DNA from: Sphaeroforma sirkka
Lineage: Eukaryota > Opisthokonta > Ichthyosporea > Ichthyophonida
Assembly: GCA_001586965.3 (NCBI GenBank)
Contig: LUCW03000077.1
Coordinates: 22,501-60,000 of the forward strand
Length of the DNA: 37,500 bases
Direction: 5' to 3'
Shown here piece after piece: positions 26,301-37,500 of this stretch; position 1 is the stretch's first letter, and every line of letters starts with the position of its first letter. Made by a program: the position numbers and the translations under genes. The notes beneath the pieces were generated by a model, which had not been told where the DNA came from, made no database searches, and saw only the letters and a list, made by a program, of their open reading frames with translations.

Positions 26301-29300
26301 TAATGCATTTTCACTCACACCCTCACTAACAGCATAATCACACAGGCAGGTCACGTAGGATCGCCTTCGTATCGCTACTTCTGGCATTGTGCGCAGCTTG
26401 CATTCATCTGTGTTTCCAGTGGCTGCTTCCTGCCCACTGTCATCCCCACAGACATCACTGGTAGCGGTAGATGCTGGAGCGTGCGGTATCGTCCGCTGCG
26501 TTGTATTACAGCGATCGCTAAGACTGCAGCTCAGTTGAGGCAACTGTACCCAGTGCCTATACCTGCTAGGGGATCTCTTGAGACACAAGGGGTAATGTTC
26601 AATACCAATTATGAAGTGGTCGATGGCAGATACATTCTTCTTGCGCCCGAGGCGGGCACGGAGATAGCGCTCACAATGTTCATCTCGTCCTTGGTATATC
26701 GCTTGGCTCTACCGGCAATACAGCCGTTGCACGCTACATTCTGCAAACCACAACAGTATATGGCACTTACCCTCGGCGACCAGAGTCTGGGTCGGAGTGT
26801 CGGTATGTATTAGTCAGGATGACACAGCGAATAAGTGGTCGTCACACACCTATATGGTTTGTTGCTCAAATACTCGCTGGTATTTTTCTGGCTCCCTTCG
26901 TCGCCGCATCTCGCTCATTAGTTTCTTGTGCTGCTCGTACGGTTGGCGGATCTTTTCATGCCTTATGAGCATTCCCTGCAAATCAGTATAGTTCTTGACT
27001 AGAAAAGGTATTGAAGGCCTTCTTGTTCACCTCCACAGTCAACTGGCTGTCGGTCTTCGAGATCATGGACTTTGAATACAATATCGAGCTGGCCATACAA
27101 CTGGTACCTGACAGAGACGACCACGATTTCTCTATCTATCTGAGTTCCAAGCGTGGGGAGAAACTGTCAGACCTCGAGGAATCGACGCAGAAGTCTCCGC
27201 CGTCAAAACAGGGAAAATGGAATTCTGATTCGCGAGAGAATACAGCCAATCCTCATCATATTATACAACACTCGCCGATGAAAGCCCCGGTCATACTCAA
27301 ATGTAAGCTTATTTAACCATGAGAACTCTGATCCACTTGTGTTATCTACACGTCAGAGTAGATTTCATCGTACGTGGTGTTGTATGTATATATTGCTTGC
27401 TATACAGAAATCAAATATGATCGGTTTTTCGATTGTGTACGGGACATCCTTGAAGGCGGCACAACAACGAACTATGCAAACGAACCTGGCTCTGCACTGG
27501 CTGTTCTGCTTCGAACTTCCAACTAGACATTGCAATCACATAGAGTGATCGTTATTATCATCTGTTTTTGCAGCATGGCCCCTTGCTTGACGTGCGATTC
27601 GCGTTCAAGGCCACATACATTTATTTATCCAGGTACTGTTCCGTTCCTGCATTGTTGACTATGAGAGAGTAGTGACTACGACTCCAAACAAGGAAGTCAA
27701 TATTAATATTTTATTCTGAATACAGTGCTATCTGCCTTGAGTGAGTATATCCCCAATATCGGGGAGCTGATGAAGCAATCGACGACACGGATTGATTATA
27801 AGCAGTTTGAGAATTTGGCACTCAACAGTGAACGCATACTTACAATGCTGGGCGTGAAACTGACTGTCCCCAAGGGGTTGCTTAAGGTGTGGGCCAGTGG
27901 TTATTTGAAAACATCTTTGGTGCCACATAAAGCAGACTACAAGCAGTAGCATGATTCCTGGCTTACTTCATTTCGCTTTCGATCATACGATCATTCTCCA
28001 GAACTGGTGGCCTAATATCGATGCACATATGTTCTCAAAGTTGTTTCTGCTACTCAGCTTTTATTTTGTTCGTAACTTTGAATATACATGATGCAATAAC
28101 GTTTGCTCTATCTGTATCCTTAGGTATTGACACCTAAACTTGTTGTAGTCGGCACTCTTGAGGATGACGATGACAGGGCACAGGTCAGAGTGAAGGGGTA
28201 TCTCGAGATCGCTGCACTGTTGCAGTTCAAAGCGATGGTAGCAATAGGTATGTTGTCGAAAGTGCATATTTCACCTCTGGATCTAAGTTCGACCCAAGCT
28301 ATATTCTGCTCAGGATTGAAGCACTACTTGAACATGAGCTTTCAGTGCTAGCTTTGATATGAAAATCCGTGTCATCTCACCCTATAGCTCTGAATACCTT
28401 TATAATATCCGATATCTGCCAGGCGATAAAAGAATCACGATTGACGAATTTGAAAAACTGTTAGACACTGGTCATGAGGTATTTTCCATCCCGTCAGATT
28501 TCTAGCGTGAGCCAGCGTCGATGTATTGTGCTGCATTATCTTAAGAATATAAAAAGTCGGCAGCTTCTTATAAATCGTTGGTTTCTCTTGCAGTTGGTTG
28601 AATTTCGTGACAGTTTTGTAGCCATGAACGCTCGGGAGGTCCAGAATCTTCTGAAGGAGGCGCATAGTGTTCAAGAAAGCGTAGAGGAACGAATTTCACC
28701 GATCGAGCTCTTGAAGCAGCAGGTAGGGTTATCATAAGGTTGTTCAACATCACGAATTGTAAAGCAAGACGCGGCATGTGCTCTCTCGGTGTACTTGACT
28801 ATAAACATGGATTTTATTGAAGCTGGATATCAAGAGATATGTGGATGCGAATGAACTTTAACCGGTGCTCGTACACAAATAATAACCGCACGGAATTTAT
28901 TCTATCGCACCTATGGTTCCCGTAATTCCATCCTATGCCACCTCAGTTCGGTGGATTAAATCGACGTGGTCTGAACATGTTTCTGGGTGCCTCGGAACAA
29001 GAGCTCGTAGACCGCATGTTGCGCGTGACGGAAGTCTCTGTACCTCAAGGACTGCGGGCGACACTGAGACCGTATCAAGAACGCGGGCTGTCTTGGCTGG
29101 CCTCTAATGCCGACAAAGTCGGTGGCTGCGTATTGGCAGACGACAGTATGAAAAATTTGTCTTTTACAAATTTCTAGTTTATAATGTCGTTCTGCCTGAC
29201 CCTCCTCTTTGTAGAATAGGATGCACATGCGTTGAACACGCAGTCGTGGTACAAATCGTTATTATCTCATAACCTTACTACTTCTTTCTAATCGACCATG

Positions 29301-32300
29301 GAAACTTTGGCCGACTCCAGTGGGGCTGGGCAAGACTGTACAGGTGAGCGTTATTAAGCGATGTTGTGAGCCAAAAGGTCGTGAGTCACGAGGTCATGGT
29401 CATATCCGCGCTAAGCATTCGGTTGTCGAAGTTTTACCTTATCTATACGTCATTGTTCTGAAATGATTTGATTCAGTCCCGTTTCATACCATTTGCTCAC
29501 AGATCATCGCTATGTTGCAGCACCTTAAATGTACTTATGAGCTGTGCCACGAGAGGCCTGCTTTAATAGTTGCACCGTCATCTCTACTCACAAACTGGTC
29601 AAGAGAACTGGCGAAGTTTGCACCATGTCTTAATGTTCTGCTGCATCACGGTGATGCACGTGGTATTTTCTTCCAAAAGACACTCAAAGCACACGAATAC
29701 AGCAAACACAATCCCGATCCAGAGGTGAGTACTCAATATAATTTAGCAAATTCTCATAGTTTGCTGTAAGAAATCTCGCATTCGTACAGATTGCTCTCTA
29801 GTATAACATGGCAAATAGTGCGACCAGGCTATTTCCATACAGAGTCAAAACTGTACTTCTGCAGTCTTTGGCCAGTAAGCGTTTTAATACAACTCTGCTC
29901 GACATTATTGTTTTCTTAGACGTGAGGTTCTCACTCATTGCCAAGTTCTCTTGTCCACACCCTTACACAAGGCCGACTGCCAAAGTACATCAGAAGCAGG
30001 TGTGCATACACGCCCAACCCATGATAGCAAAGTGAACATACTTTCGAATAGCGCCTTCGTGTCGACCTCGGATGCTACTGAACCGGCGCGTAAGAAACAG
30101 CGTCGCTCGATTACAAGAGACACACTCAAAGCCATCGCTGAAGAGGTCACGAAGAAAAAGGCTGCAGATGTGATTCTCACCTCTTACGGAACTCTGAAGG
30201 TGGATGCGAAAGTATATGATCTATATTCATTGCCATGCGATCGAAGCCGTGTGTTCATCTGTGGGTCAGGGTCTTGTTGCCATTCGTCCAGTACTAATGC
30301 TTATCGCGCAACGTTATTTTTATTAAATGCAATGCATCCGTGTGTGTTTTATATACTGTGATTCATGGGTTACCCCGCTTCTATGAGATTGGTAAGCGGT
30401 ACTCGGCCATAAACACTGTTCACTTTATGACGTAAAATTCTGTTTTTTTATAGATGTTTGCGAAGCTGAACATGTCGTTGATGGTGATTGATGAGGCACA
30501 GACTATAAAGAACCACAAGTCCCAAATTTCTAAGGTATGGTGTCAAGCTCTCGATAGGCTGCATATCCGAAAAGATTGAACCTAGCAAATAGGTTGACAC
30601 CTCATTAGTTTTACTGTGTATTCGTCTTATTCCTTTTTCGTGTAAGTGGGCCGAGGTGCAACAGGAAACCAGTGTAGACATAGGATGTCCCAAATGGCAG
30701 GGGAGTAGAGGTGTTATTACTGTTTTCAAAGAGTACATTGTGCTTTTATAGTTTCAATTTTGGAATTGTAATGTGTTAATTGTCGCTTTCATTTGGTATT
30801 CTGAGTAGTTGTGTAAGCAGGTCAGCAAAACAGCCGCCCGCCGTGTCGCCATGACAGGAACTCCTGTGGAGAATCGCCTGTCGGAGCTGCACTCCATCTT
30901 CGACTTCGCATTGCCCGCATATCTAGGCACACTAAAATCATTCGTAGAGGACTACTCGAAGCCTATTGAGGTATCTGGCATGCAAGTGCTTTTATTGTCA
31001 ATTACTCATTCCCAACCAAGTCTCATATCGCATTTTATTATCGCATTGTATTATCCTGTCCGTGTGAGGCCTATGTCTATCGCGTGTAAACTATATATTC
31101 ATGATTTTTTTGTTGCATACAGATCGAGAGAAACGAAGAGGTTTTGGAAAATCTCAAACGGCTGACCGACCCCTTCCTACTCCGGAGATTGAAAACGGAT
31201 CCAGAGATCTGCAAAGAGCTGCCACCCAAAGTATGTCTGCTCGTCAAAGTCTTTCCTCTTAACATCAATACATACGAAGATTTAGGTACGCCATACTCAT
31301 GGTGCCCTCAGTCCCCTCGTGAGAGTCGTTAGATGAACGATTGCATTCAACTCTGCCCTTTCCGCTATGGACTGTTTGTCATTTTTAATATTTGTTTATA
31401 TCCATATTTTGGAGTATTTACAAATATGAGAACACATTCTTACGTTCTTGTCGGTTAGGTATGGGTGCGTGTCTGTGTGAAATTTATGAGTATATTTGTC
31501 CGTATATATAATTAAAGTCGCACACTATATACGTGTCTGTACACAGGTTTAGTTATTGAACTCCCACACGTGTTGTACAACAATGTGTTTCGCAGTTGTA
31601 TATTTAATTGCATTCATACACATTATTTTGATCCAAATTTGCTTTGCACACAGGTTTAGTGAATCACCTGAATGTATGGCGCATTATGTTTGTTACCGTG
31701 TGTAGATATATGTGCGGCCTGTTTATGCAATATTCTGTATATTGCTATATGTGCGGCTGGTTGTGAAATGCCGCTGACTCCCTGTAACGTAGCGCCTCTC
31801 TGAGCCATAAATTCCCGCCGATCACACTATAGGTGGAGCAAGTGCAATACGCCAGTCTGAGCCCTAAGCAGGGAGCATTGTACCAGGCTGTGACCGACGA
31901 TATTCTAGCTAAGATTGAGGAGGCGAAAGAGAATGGGCTATCTGCCCCTGGTCTTGTGTTCAAGCTGCTCATTGCCCTCAAGCAGATTTGCAATCATCCT
32001 GGCATGTGTGTGTTGTATAAATGAGATAGTGGTATTCTGACTAGGAAATACGACATGTGAATTAAGTTCTCAGGCCGTGGCGAGTGAATGTGACTCAGGT
32101 CTGTGCTAATCAGCCCAATTGTATATTTCCATGCAGATAATTTCACTTCAGAAGAAAGCGTCAAGCAAGAGACGACTGAGTCCAAAATACTACAGGATAT
32201 CAATACAAGTGGGACACCTGAGGTAGCCGATTCAGGTAGACTTCGCATTTCATCATTCTTCGCTCCTGTTCTTTCAGCGTATATGATCGACGCTATAGCT

Positions 32301-33658
32301 AAATCCGAGAATTGTCGGTTTACATACTCGTCTTGGACTTAATCATCCAGTACAGCGTGCATCTGCTACCAACATGTGCACCATTAATTTTTTCTGTCAT
32401 CAATTCGTTCAGGAAAGATGCAGTTGCTGCTGGAACTCTTGCGCCCGATTTTAGCAAGAATTGAGAAGGTATGTACCTACACTGTAACGAACCGTACGCG
32501 CAGAATTGATAAATTCATACGACTAGAAGTGAAAGCCTCCCACGAAATTATCAATTCCAGTGAACGTTTCTCGTTGATGTGAGGTATTTGCTATTATGCG
32601 ATGTCCCATAGAAATAAAACCCCTTGCTATTGTACTACCTATGTTTGCAATTTACATTTTACCGTTTTCAGGTGCTGATCTTCACCCAGTATCTGAAGAT
32701 GGCCTATCTGCTGAAAAATATGATAGCGCGCACCCTCTACACTCGACCACTGGTATACTCTGGTGCGCTTACGGTGGATAAACGCCAGCAAGTGCTCGAC
32801 AAATTTGATATTGATCCTGCTAATTCGGTACGTTTTAGAGTGTCGATCTTCACGTCGCAAGCTGTTTCACTTCACTTCATAAGTTGGTTTATATAATTCA
32901 CTTCGGTTCGGATTCAGATTTTTTGGGTGGGATAGAACTTGCATCGTTGTTTGGGTGTATGTACCGTGCGCTAAAGTATCCAAATAAGCCACAGATCTGA
33001 CCGTTACATACGTATAATATTGACCAGCTTGTGAATCGTTCCATAGCGCAGATTTTGATTTTGTCGCTGAAAGCGGGTGGAGTGGGGCTAAATCTTACCC
33101 AGGCAAATCATGTTATCCACTATGATCGATGGTTCAATCCGGCTGTGGAAGCTCAAGTATGTTTGCAAGCTAAAAGTTGTGTTCAGATGAAAATCAGCAC
33201 CGAATTAGACATACTCCAACTTCTATCTTAGATGTACAAACCAGCACTATGTCGATTCTAATAGTTGTTATCACGCCTTTTGATTGAATAGGCCAGCGAT
33301 AGAGCCTTCAGAATTGGTCAGACTAAGAGTGTGTTTGTACATCACTTCGTATGCCAAAACACGTTCGAAGATAAAATTCATGAAATGATTCAACGGAAAA
33401 AGGAATTGGCCAACTTGACGGTGACGGCGGGGTATGTAAATCTTTCCAAAGCATTTTCTAACTGTTCTCAGACAAGTCCTATCCATACCTATCAGTCGCA
33501 CTCTGTCCATGACCTGTGCACTTTCAAATTCCATACCTGTACTCATCTGCAGCGAGAAATGGATCGGAAACCTCCGACATGACGAGTTGCAGGATCTTTT
33601 CAGTCTTGCCCCAGGAAAACGAGTAAACGATGAGTGTGGGGATGATGGCCAAGATTGA
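23366..33658 (+). CDS. bacterial-type SWIM zinc finger-SNF2 helicase fusion, 25 exons
   Basis: Exons: 23366-23407, 24169-24268, 24590-24734, 25027-25234, 25410-26030, 26346-26802, 27003-27302, 27726-27886, 28124-28247, 28423-28478, 28594-28722, 28947-29145, 29321-29343, 29503-29724, 29972-30211, 30454-30534, 30821-30970, 31123-31230, 31833-32001, 32137-32235, 32413-32468, 32672-32827, 33052-33156, 33292-33431, 33553-33658. Phases agree throughout: 1398 aa. Residues 1-180 match bacterial SWIM proteins ([31 protein letters not shown], CxC at 131/133, CKH at 156-158, [14 protein letters not shown]). The rest follows bacterial HelZ/YwqA-like SNF2 ATPases: [43 protein letters not shown], Walker A MGLGKT (848-853), DEAQ (1022-1025), [34 protein letters not shown], and the tail [21 protein letters not shown]2 motors translocate on duplex DNA; substrate unknown. 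The ATG has A at -3. Confidence 0.94.
25027..25234 (+). other. exon encoding the SWIM zinc finger
   Basis: This exon carries CNCPD (Cys131, Cys133) and CKH (Cys156, His158), the CxC...CxH zinc ligands of SWIM. The spacer is 22 residues and contains six glycines in a row followed by [12 protein letters not shown], longer than the few residues I recall for bacterial relatives. Confidence 0.85.
29321..29343 (+). other. 23-nt microexon carrying the Walker A motif
   Basis: The previous exon ends GCAGACGACA|GTATGA and the next starts after TTTGCTCACAG at 29503. Between them ...GACTCCAG|TGGGGCTGGGCAAGACTG...CAG|GTGAGC supplies the missing bases of ATG and then GLGKTVQ. Without it the ATP-binding loop is lost and the frame shifts, so inclusion must be constitutive for an active enzyme. 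Confidence 0.9.
32002..32136 (+). other. SWIM-SNF2 intron with possible GC donor
   Basis: The exon with QICNHP ends CCTG and is followed by GCATGT; with acceptor ATGCAG at 32136 this gives NHPDNFTSEE. A GT donor 5 nt further (ATGT|GTGTGT) is also in phase and would give NHPGMYNFTSEE, so the GC reading is not unique. Confidence 0.45.
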
Positions 33659-34923
33659 GTAGAAATTATTCCTTTTACACTCCTTTAAAAGTTAAAATCG
33701 ACTCAATCCTCGATAATCAGGAATGTACGGATAGGACTCGCAATATATTAAGTATATGTACACAACCTAAACACCGCTGAGCATCAAGTGTATCATCGAA
33801 AACCCTGGTTGACGTATACTCATTTATCACCTTTAAGCACTCACTCATGGAGATAGTGTTGCTAGTCTTGTACCAAGCCGAGCCGTCTTGACATAGGGAG
33901 AAGCATCCAGATGATGTTCGCCCACGATTAGTACCAAAATATCATCCAAGACTCCAGTCGAATCTTATTCTTTCACCGACCTCCAATGCTCACTCATAGC
34001 GATGATTTTGTTGCCAGACAATATAACTGGTCCGCAGTACGCGGAATCACGCAATATTCGTGAATATGTATATGCCAAGCAGAAGATTATTAAGCGAGAG
34101 GAGCACGAGTCTCCTATTTGCTGACTAATAGAGGATGTGGTCGGCCGGCTTTGGTTTGATAGAGAGCATAAGACGACGATGGATGAGTATTCTTGGATTT
34201 TTACATGGCTCACCAGTACCTGCACAACCACGAATTTGGCATTGCAATGGAGCGCTCCTGGTTGCATACTAAGCTCAATTTGTAAGGCAGTAGTACAACG
34301 AACAACAGTCTACAGGGCTAGCGAATGCCTGCTGCTTGTATTGGTTGCCTCCGCATTGGCAGCAGTCTCGTTGTGTATAGACATGAAATACAGCCTGAAA
34401 ATAGAGTGCGCAAAGGAATCACTTGTAAGTCGTGGAAATCGAACTGCGTATGACAGGTCTTGTCGTGCAAATGTACACACTCTGTGGACATGTCTATGCC
34501 GAAATCTCATTCGCGTTTCTACTAGCTTGTCCCCCGGAGGTTGGGTATGCGTGTCATTCAGACTTGCTATCAAGAAAAGTCGGACGGTGGTTTCGTCTTG
34601 GGACTAAATCATAAAGAACAGCCGGACTGATTTAGCTATATCCGCACAGCACATAGGTGTGCTTTACCGAGTGGATAGAATGGTGAAGCGTTGACTATAG
34701 CCAAACATTCACGCTTAAAGAGAATAAAAGCCTGCCACCAAACCCCTTTATCAATTGAGAAAAGACATGTACCCTACACTATCTGGCACTGGGTGAGAGA
34801 TACACTATTTAATTGTAAGATATATTTACTTATCGCACACGTTTTTGTATGTATGTTCTGGTTGTATGTTATAAATTTTAATCACAGATGTCGTCAACGA
34901 CTCGCTCGAGATAATTTACAATA
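33659..34923. other. intergenic, no gene supported
   Basis: Lies between the ends of two convergent genes. It contains one long plus-strand open frame (34137-34607, 156 codons, with a hydrophobic stretch LLLVLVASALAAVSL) that matches nothing I know and has competing open frames on the other strand; not called as a gene. A possible ATTAAA poly(A) signal for the minus-strand gene lies at 34877-34882. Confidence 0.45.
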
Positions 34924-37045
34924 TTACATAAATCGACAGGCCTCTGGCAGGTCATTCGGATTCACATCACTGTTCTCCATAAAGCTTTTCGGCGATTCCT
35001 GATCCGGATCATATCCAGCTCGCATCAATAAACTCATTATTTCTGACATTGAATTTTCAGACTTCGTAGTGTTCGGCCTCCATTCATACTCATTTTCCGA
35101 GTCACTTGCATCGTCACGAATACCATCGCGAACTTCGTCTGTGGGCAAGTATTGACATCTGCGTAGTAAGGTGCGCGTCATGGCAAGTTACACTTGTTAG
35201 CGCAGACTATAGACTGGTACGTTCGAGCAGATCGCACTGCGCCTGGGGTGCTCTCTAGCGTGAGAAATTTGAACCCAAACCGCAGCAATATCGTAATGGC
35301 ACCAGTTAAAGTCGCTTTGGCAAGAATGTGCCTCGATATGAATACGACGTCGCTAACAACATGCATACAAATACATAGGTAACGCCGACGCACATGATGC
35401 GTGAGACGAAAAGTACTGAGAGAAATCCGTTTAAAGCAGTACTATTAGATGTGTCACCTACCTAGGAGGGATTGTATGTAACGCTGCACATAAGGGTGTC
35501 GTTTTCCTCGCTCGCACGACTTCGCTATTTTTCTCATTTATATTCCCTTGTGGTGGGCTGTAAATGGTCAAGCACAAGAATATTTAAGGCACATCCCGTG
35601 AGCGTATCGTTTCTTTTTGCAGAAGCCCAGCCTTTTACTCAGCATATGCAATAAGGCGATATGTGCGAGCTATGTGGCAAGCAGAAAATGAAAGGGACCC
35701 CGGAACAAAAGCCACAGTGTCCCAAGATGAACGAAGATTATGGCAACTGACCAAATGGCGATTCATTTGTACTGCTAGCCTGTAAGCAGAATAGAGTTAG
35801 GTCCTCCGTGTACATTCCGGAGAATGGTGCATACACATACACCTATACAAACTCGGCTGCAAATAAGTAATACATTCCTTGCTTCGCCACAATGAGTGGG
35901 CTCACGAATTTTATGCTCCTGATAAAACATAACACTGGAAAATACATGATAAGCATGTAGTTGCCCTTGACAACGTGGATGCATCAGTTATTGATTGCAC
36001 ATATAGAACATACCTATCATAGGAAAATTTGTCCCGCAGCGTAACATCGAGGGCAAGCAGTACACTGATCAGCCTATCCACCTGTGAGCGATTTCCTCCC
36101 AGTGAGATCAATTTAATTGCCGACGATTCCGCGTCCGCCCAACTAGGCACGCCTGCAATTTTCTGAACGCAGACTTTCTAGATAAATATCTTAAACACAC
36201 TTCCGCACACATCATCTGCATACTTTTGTACACCATTTTAAATCAAATCGAGATAATACATAATAGGACGACTGAATTTGAAGTAAAACTGTAGACTGGG
36301 CAGCTTGCTTACCCTCCACTCGTTCTTCGTTGTCGTTTTGCAGTTCACTCTGCGGGTGCTGGTCTGGATTTCGCCGTGCACTTCCAGAGTGAGCACTGCC
36401 GCCTCGCTACTGCCGCTGTCACTGCTGACTTGGTACCATAGCGTATTTATACTGCCAATGTTGAAGGCTAATCGTAACATCCTAGACACCTATTGACAGT
36501 GGGCACAGCATCAGGGTTTCCAGTCATTCACCAGGCGACTTTTACCTTGTGATTATCGTCACTACTTCTTTGCGGCGAATATTGAGACAGATTTTAAGTA
36601 CTGTAAGTACAGAATTCCTAGGGGACGCGGTGTTTAGGTACAAGAACGAAGGCAGAGCGACATTTGAGCTTGCGTACGGTCGCAGCTACATTAAGTGAGC
36701 AGGATATACAGGCAAGTCAGTCTCAGACTGGACGCGAGAAATAAACGCCCGTTGCAACACGAGGCATGTGATCTTCAGACTTGGGTGAACAACAAATCTC
36801 CCATCGTGCGGTCTCACCTGAAAGTCTTCACACCAGTCCCACATGCACGCCATCATGTCTGCCCCAGGGCCTTCTGCCATTGCTTTCGCGGATTTATCGG
36901 ATGCACTAGGTGTAAACATATGCATATCTAAATAGATCTGTGTATCCTTGTTCATTTCTGTGTCGCTCGGCGTCACCAGAAACTGACCTAGCCATGTACA
37001 CTGTGCGTTCAGCTCCGGCTCAATTAAAACTGTTGTCATAGCCAT
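34924..37045 (-). CDS. unrecognised protein, 4 exons, 262 aa
   Basis: Exons in transcript order: 37045-36818, 36489-36313, 36162-36014, 35158-34924; phases 0, 0, 2 agree at every joint. The start ATG has a G at -3 and G at +4, but an acceptor-like CTTACTAG just upstream leaves open earlier exons beyond the window. Exon 1 is Met/Asp-rich with a WDWCEDFQ end, exon 2 is beta-like (FNIGSINTLWYQVSS, LTLEVHGEIQTSTR), exon 3 looks helical (LISVLLALDVTLRDKFSYD), and exon 4 is acidic (DDASDSENEYEWRP) with a helical SEIMSLLMRAGYDPD and a stop. I do not recognise the family and see no signal peptide, membrane helix or known motif. Exon 3 could begin five codons earlier at another in-frame acceptor. Confidence 0.6.
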
Positions 37046-37500
37046 TCCGTACTAGTAAGCATAATGACATATGATATATCAAATGAGTCAAAGGGAGAAA
37101 GTTGTTGACAACACTGCCGAATACTCAGATGCAATATTTCTGGCATCAAGCGCGTCGCGCATTATTAAAATAATAGAGTATTTAAGAGCAATTCATATTC
37201 TACGCCACTATAGGGACTATTCGCTACGATATGTAAAGCATTCGAAAAGCCGCGAGAGAATATGTATGAATATGAGCAACGCACAGTCAAGTACATTGCT
37301 TGTGAGCTCATGAGCAAAAAGTATTATAGAATCCAAACACCGATTCCGCTGTAATATTATGCTCTAGTACTTATCCGCGAAGCTACTAAAACGCCAGCGG
37401 CAACCAGGCTACTTCTTTGAATATCATTACACTCAATTCAAAACTTGGGCTCAAGAATAATTGTCAGAGGGCACATGCTACACCACGATCAATCTCACGC
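37046..37500. other. upstream flank of the unrecognised gene
   Basis: Nothing recognised. An 80-codon plus-strand open frame (37071-37313) has no family similarity and is treated as chance. Confidence 0.4.

Noticed and set aside
34137-34607. Plus-strand open frame of 156 codons with a hydrophobic stretch
   Set aside because: No similarity, begins at GTG with the first ATG later, and open frames of comparable length occur on the other strand.
1-37500. Transposons, retroelements, tRNA or rRNA genes
   Set aside because: No transposase, reverse transcriptase, terminal repeat pair, tRNA cloverleaf or rRNA core was recognised by eye; a profile search could still find decayed copies.

Overview
This is a eukaryotic nuclear window. 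Every gene I can build is cut by many short spliceosomal introns, mostly 100-800 bp with GT..AG ends and GTATGT or GTAAGT-like donors. There are no prokaryotic operons, and non-coding DNA is rich in micro- and minisatellites. Gene content (an ELM2-SANT co-repressor protein, a plant/archaeal-type topoisomerase VI A subunit, an ankyrin protein and a bacterial-type SWIM-SNF2 helicase) together with the intron density fits a free-living or parasitic protist. A unicellular relative of animals such as an ichthyosporean is my best guess, but the sequence alone does not prove it. All gene models below were assembled by hand from splice-site phase and protein-family similarity.

Layout. About 1-4276 (+): ankyrin-repeat gene, 7 exons, 5' end uncertain. 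4295-5451: two unrelated minisatellites. 5452-6415: nothing recognised. 6497-14523 (-): TOP6A, topoisomerase VI subunit A, 10 exons, 408 aa. Its first intron holds a 1.6 kb microsatellite island. 14524-16514: intergenic, with a perfect 13-bp hairpin and a short duplication. 16515 to about 22950 (-): ELM2-SANT gene with a C-terminal Tudor/chromobarrel-like segment, 7 exons, 531 aa. Its first intron holds a 2.7 kb microsatellite island. 22951-23365: divergent promoter region. 23366-33658 (+): a bacterial-type SWIM zinc finger fused to an SNF2 helicase, 25 exons, 1398 aa. 33659-34923: no gene found. 34924-37045 (-): unrecognised 4-exon gene, 262 aa. 37046-37500: nothing recognised.

Three of the five genes act on DNA topology or chromatin: a type IIB topoisomerase subunit, an HDAC-recruiting co-repressor, and an SNF2 translocase. 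The co-repressor and helicase genes are head to head about 415 bp apart, so shared regulation is plausible but unproven. The most unusual item is the SWIM-SNF2 gene. Its protein follows, from end to end, a bacterial pair of adjacent genes, but here it is one gene with 24 introns, including a 23-nt microexon that carries the Walker A motif, and an inserted segment with a nuclear-localisation-like basic cluster. No transposase, reverse transcriptase, viral, rRNA, tRNA or CRISPR signal was recognised.
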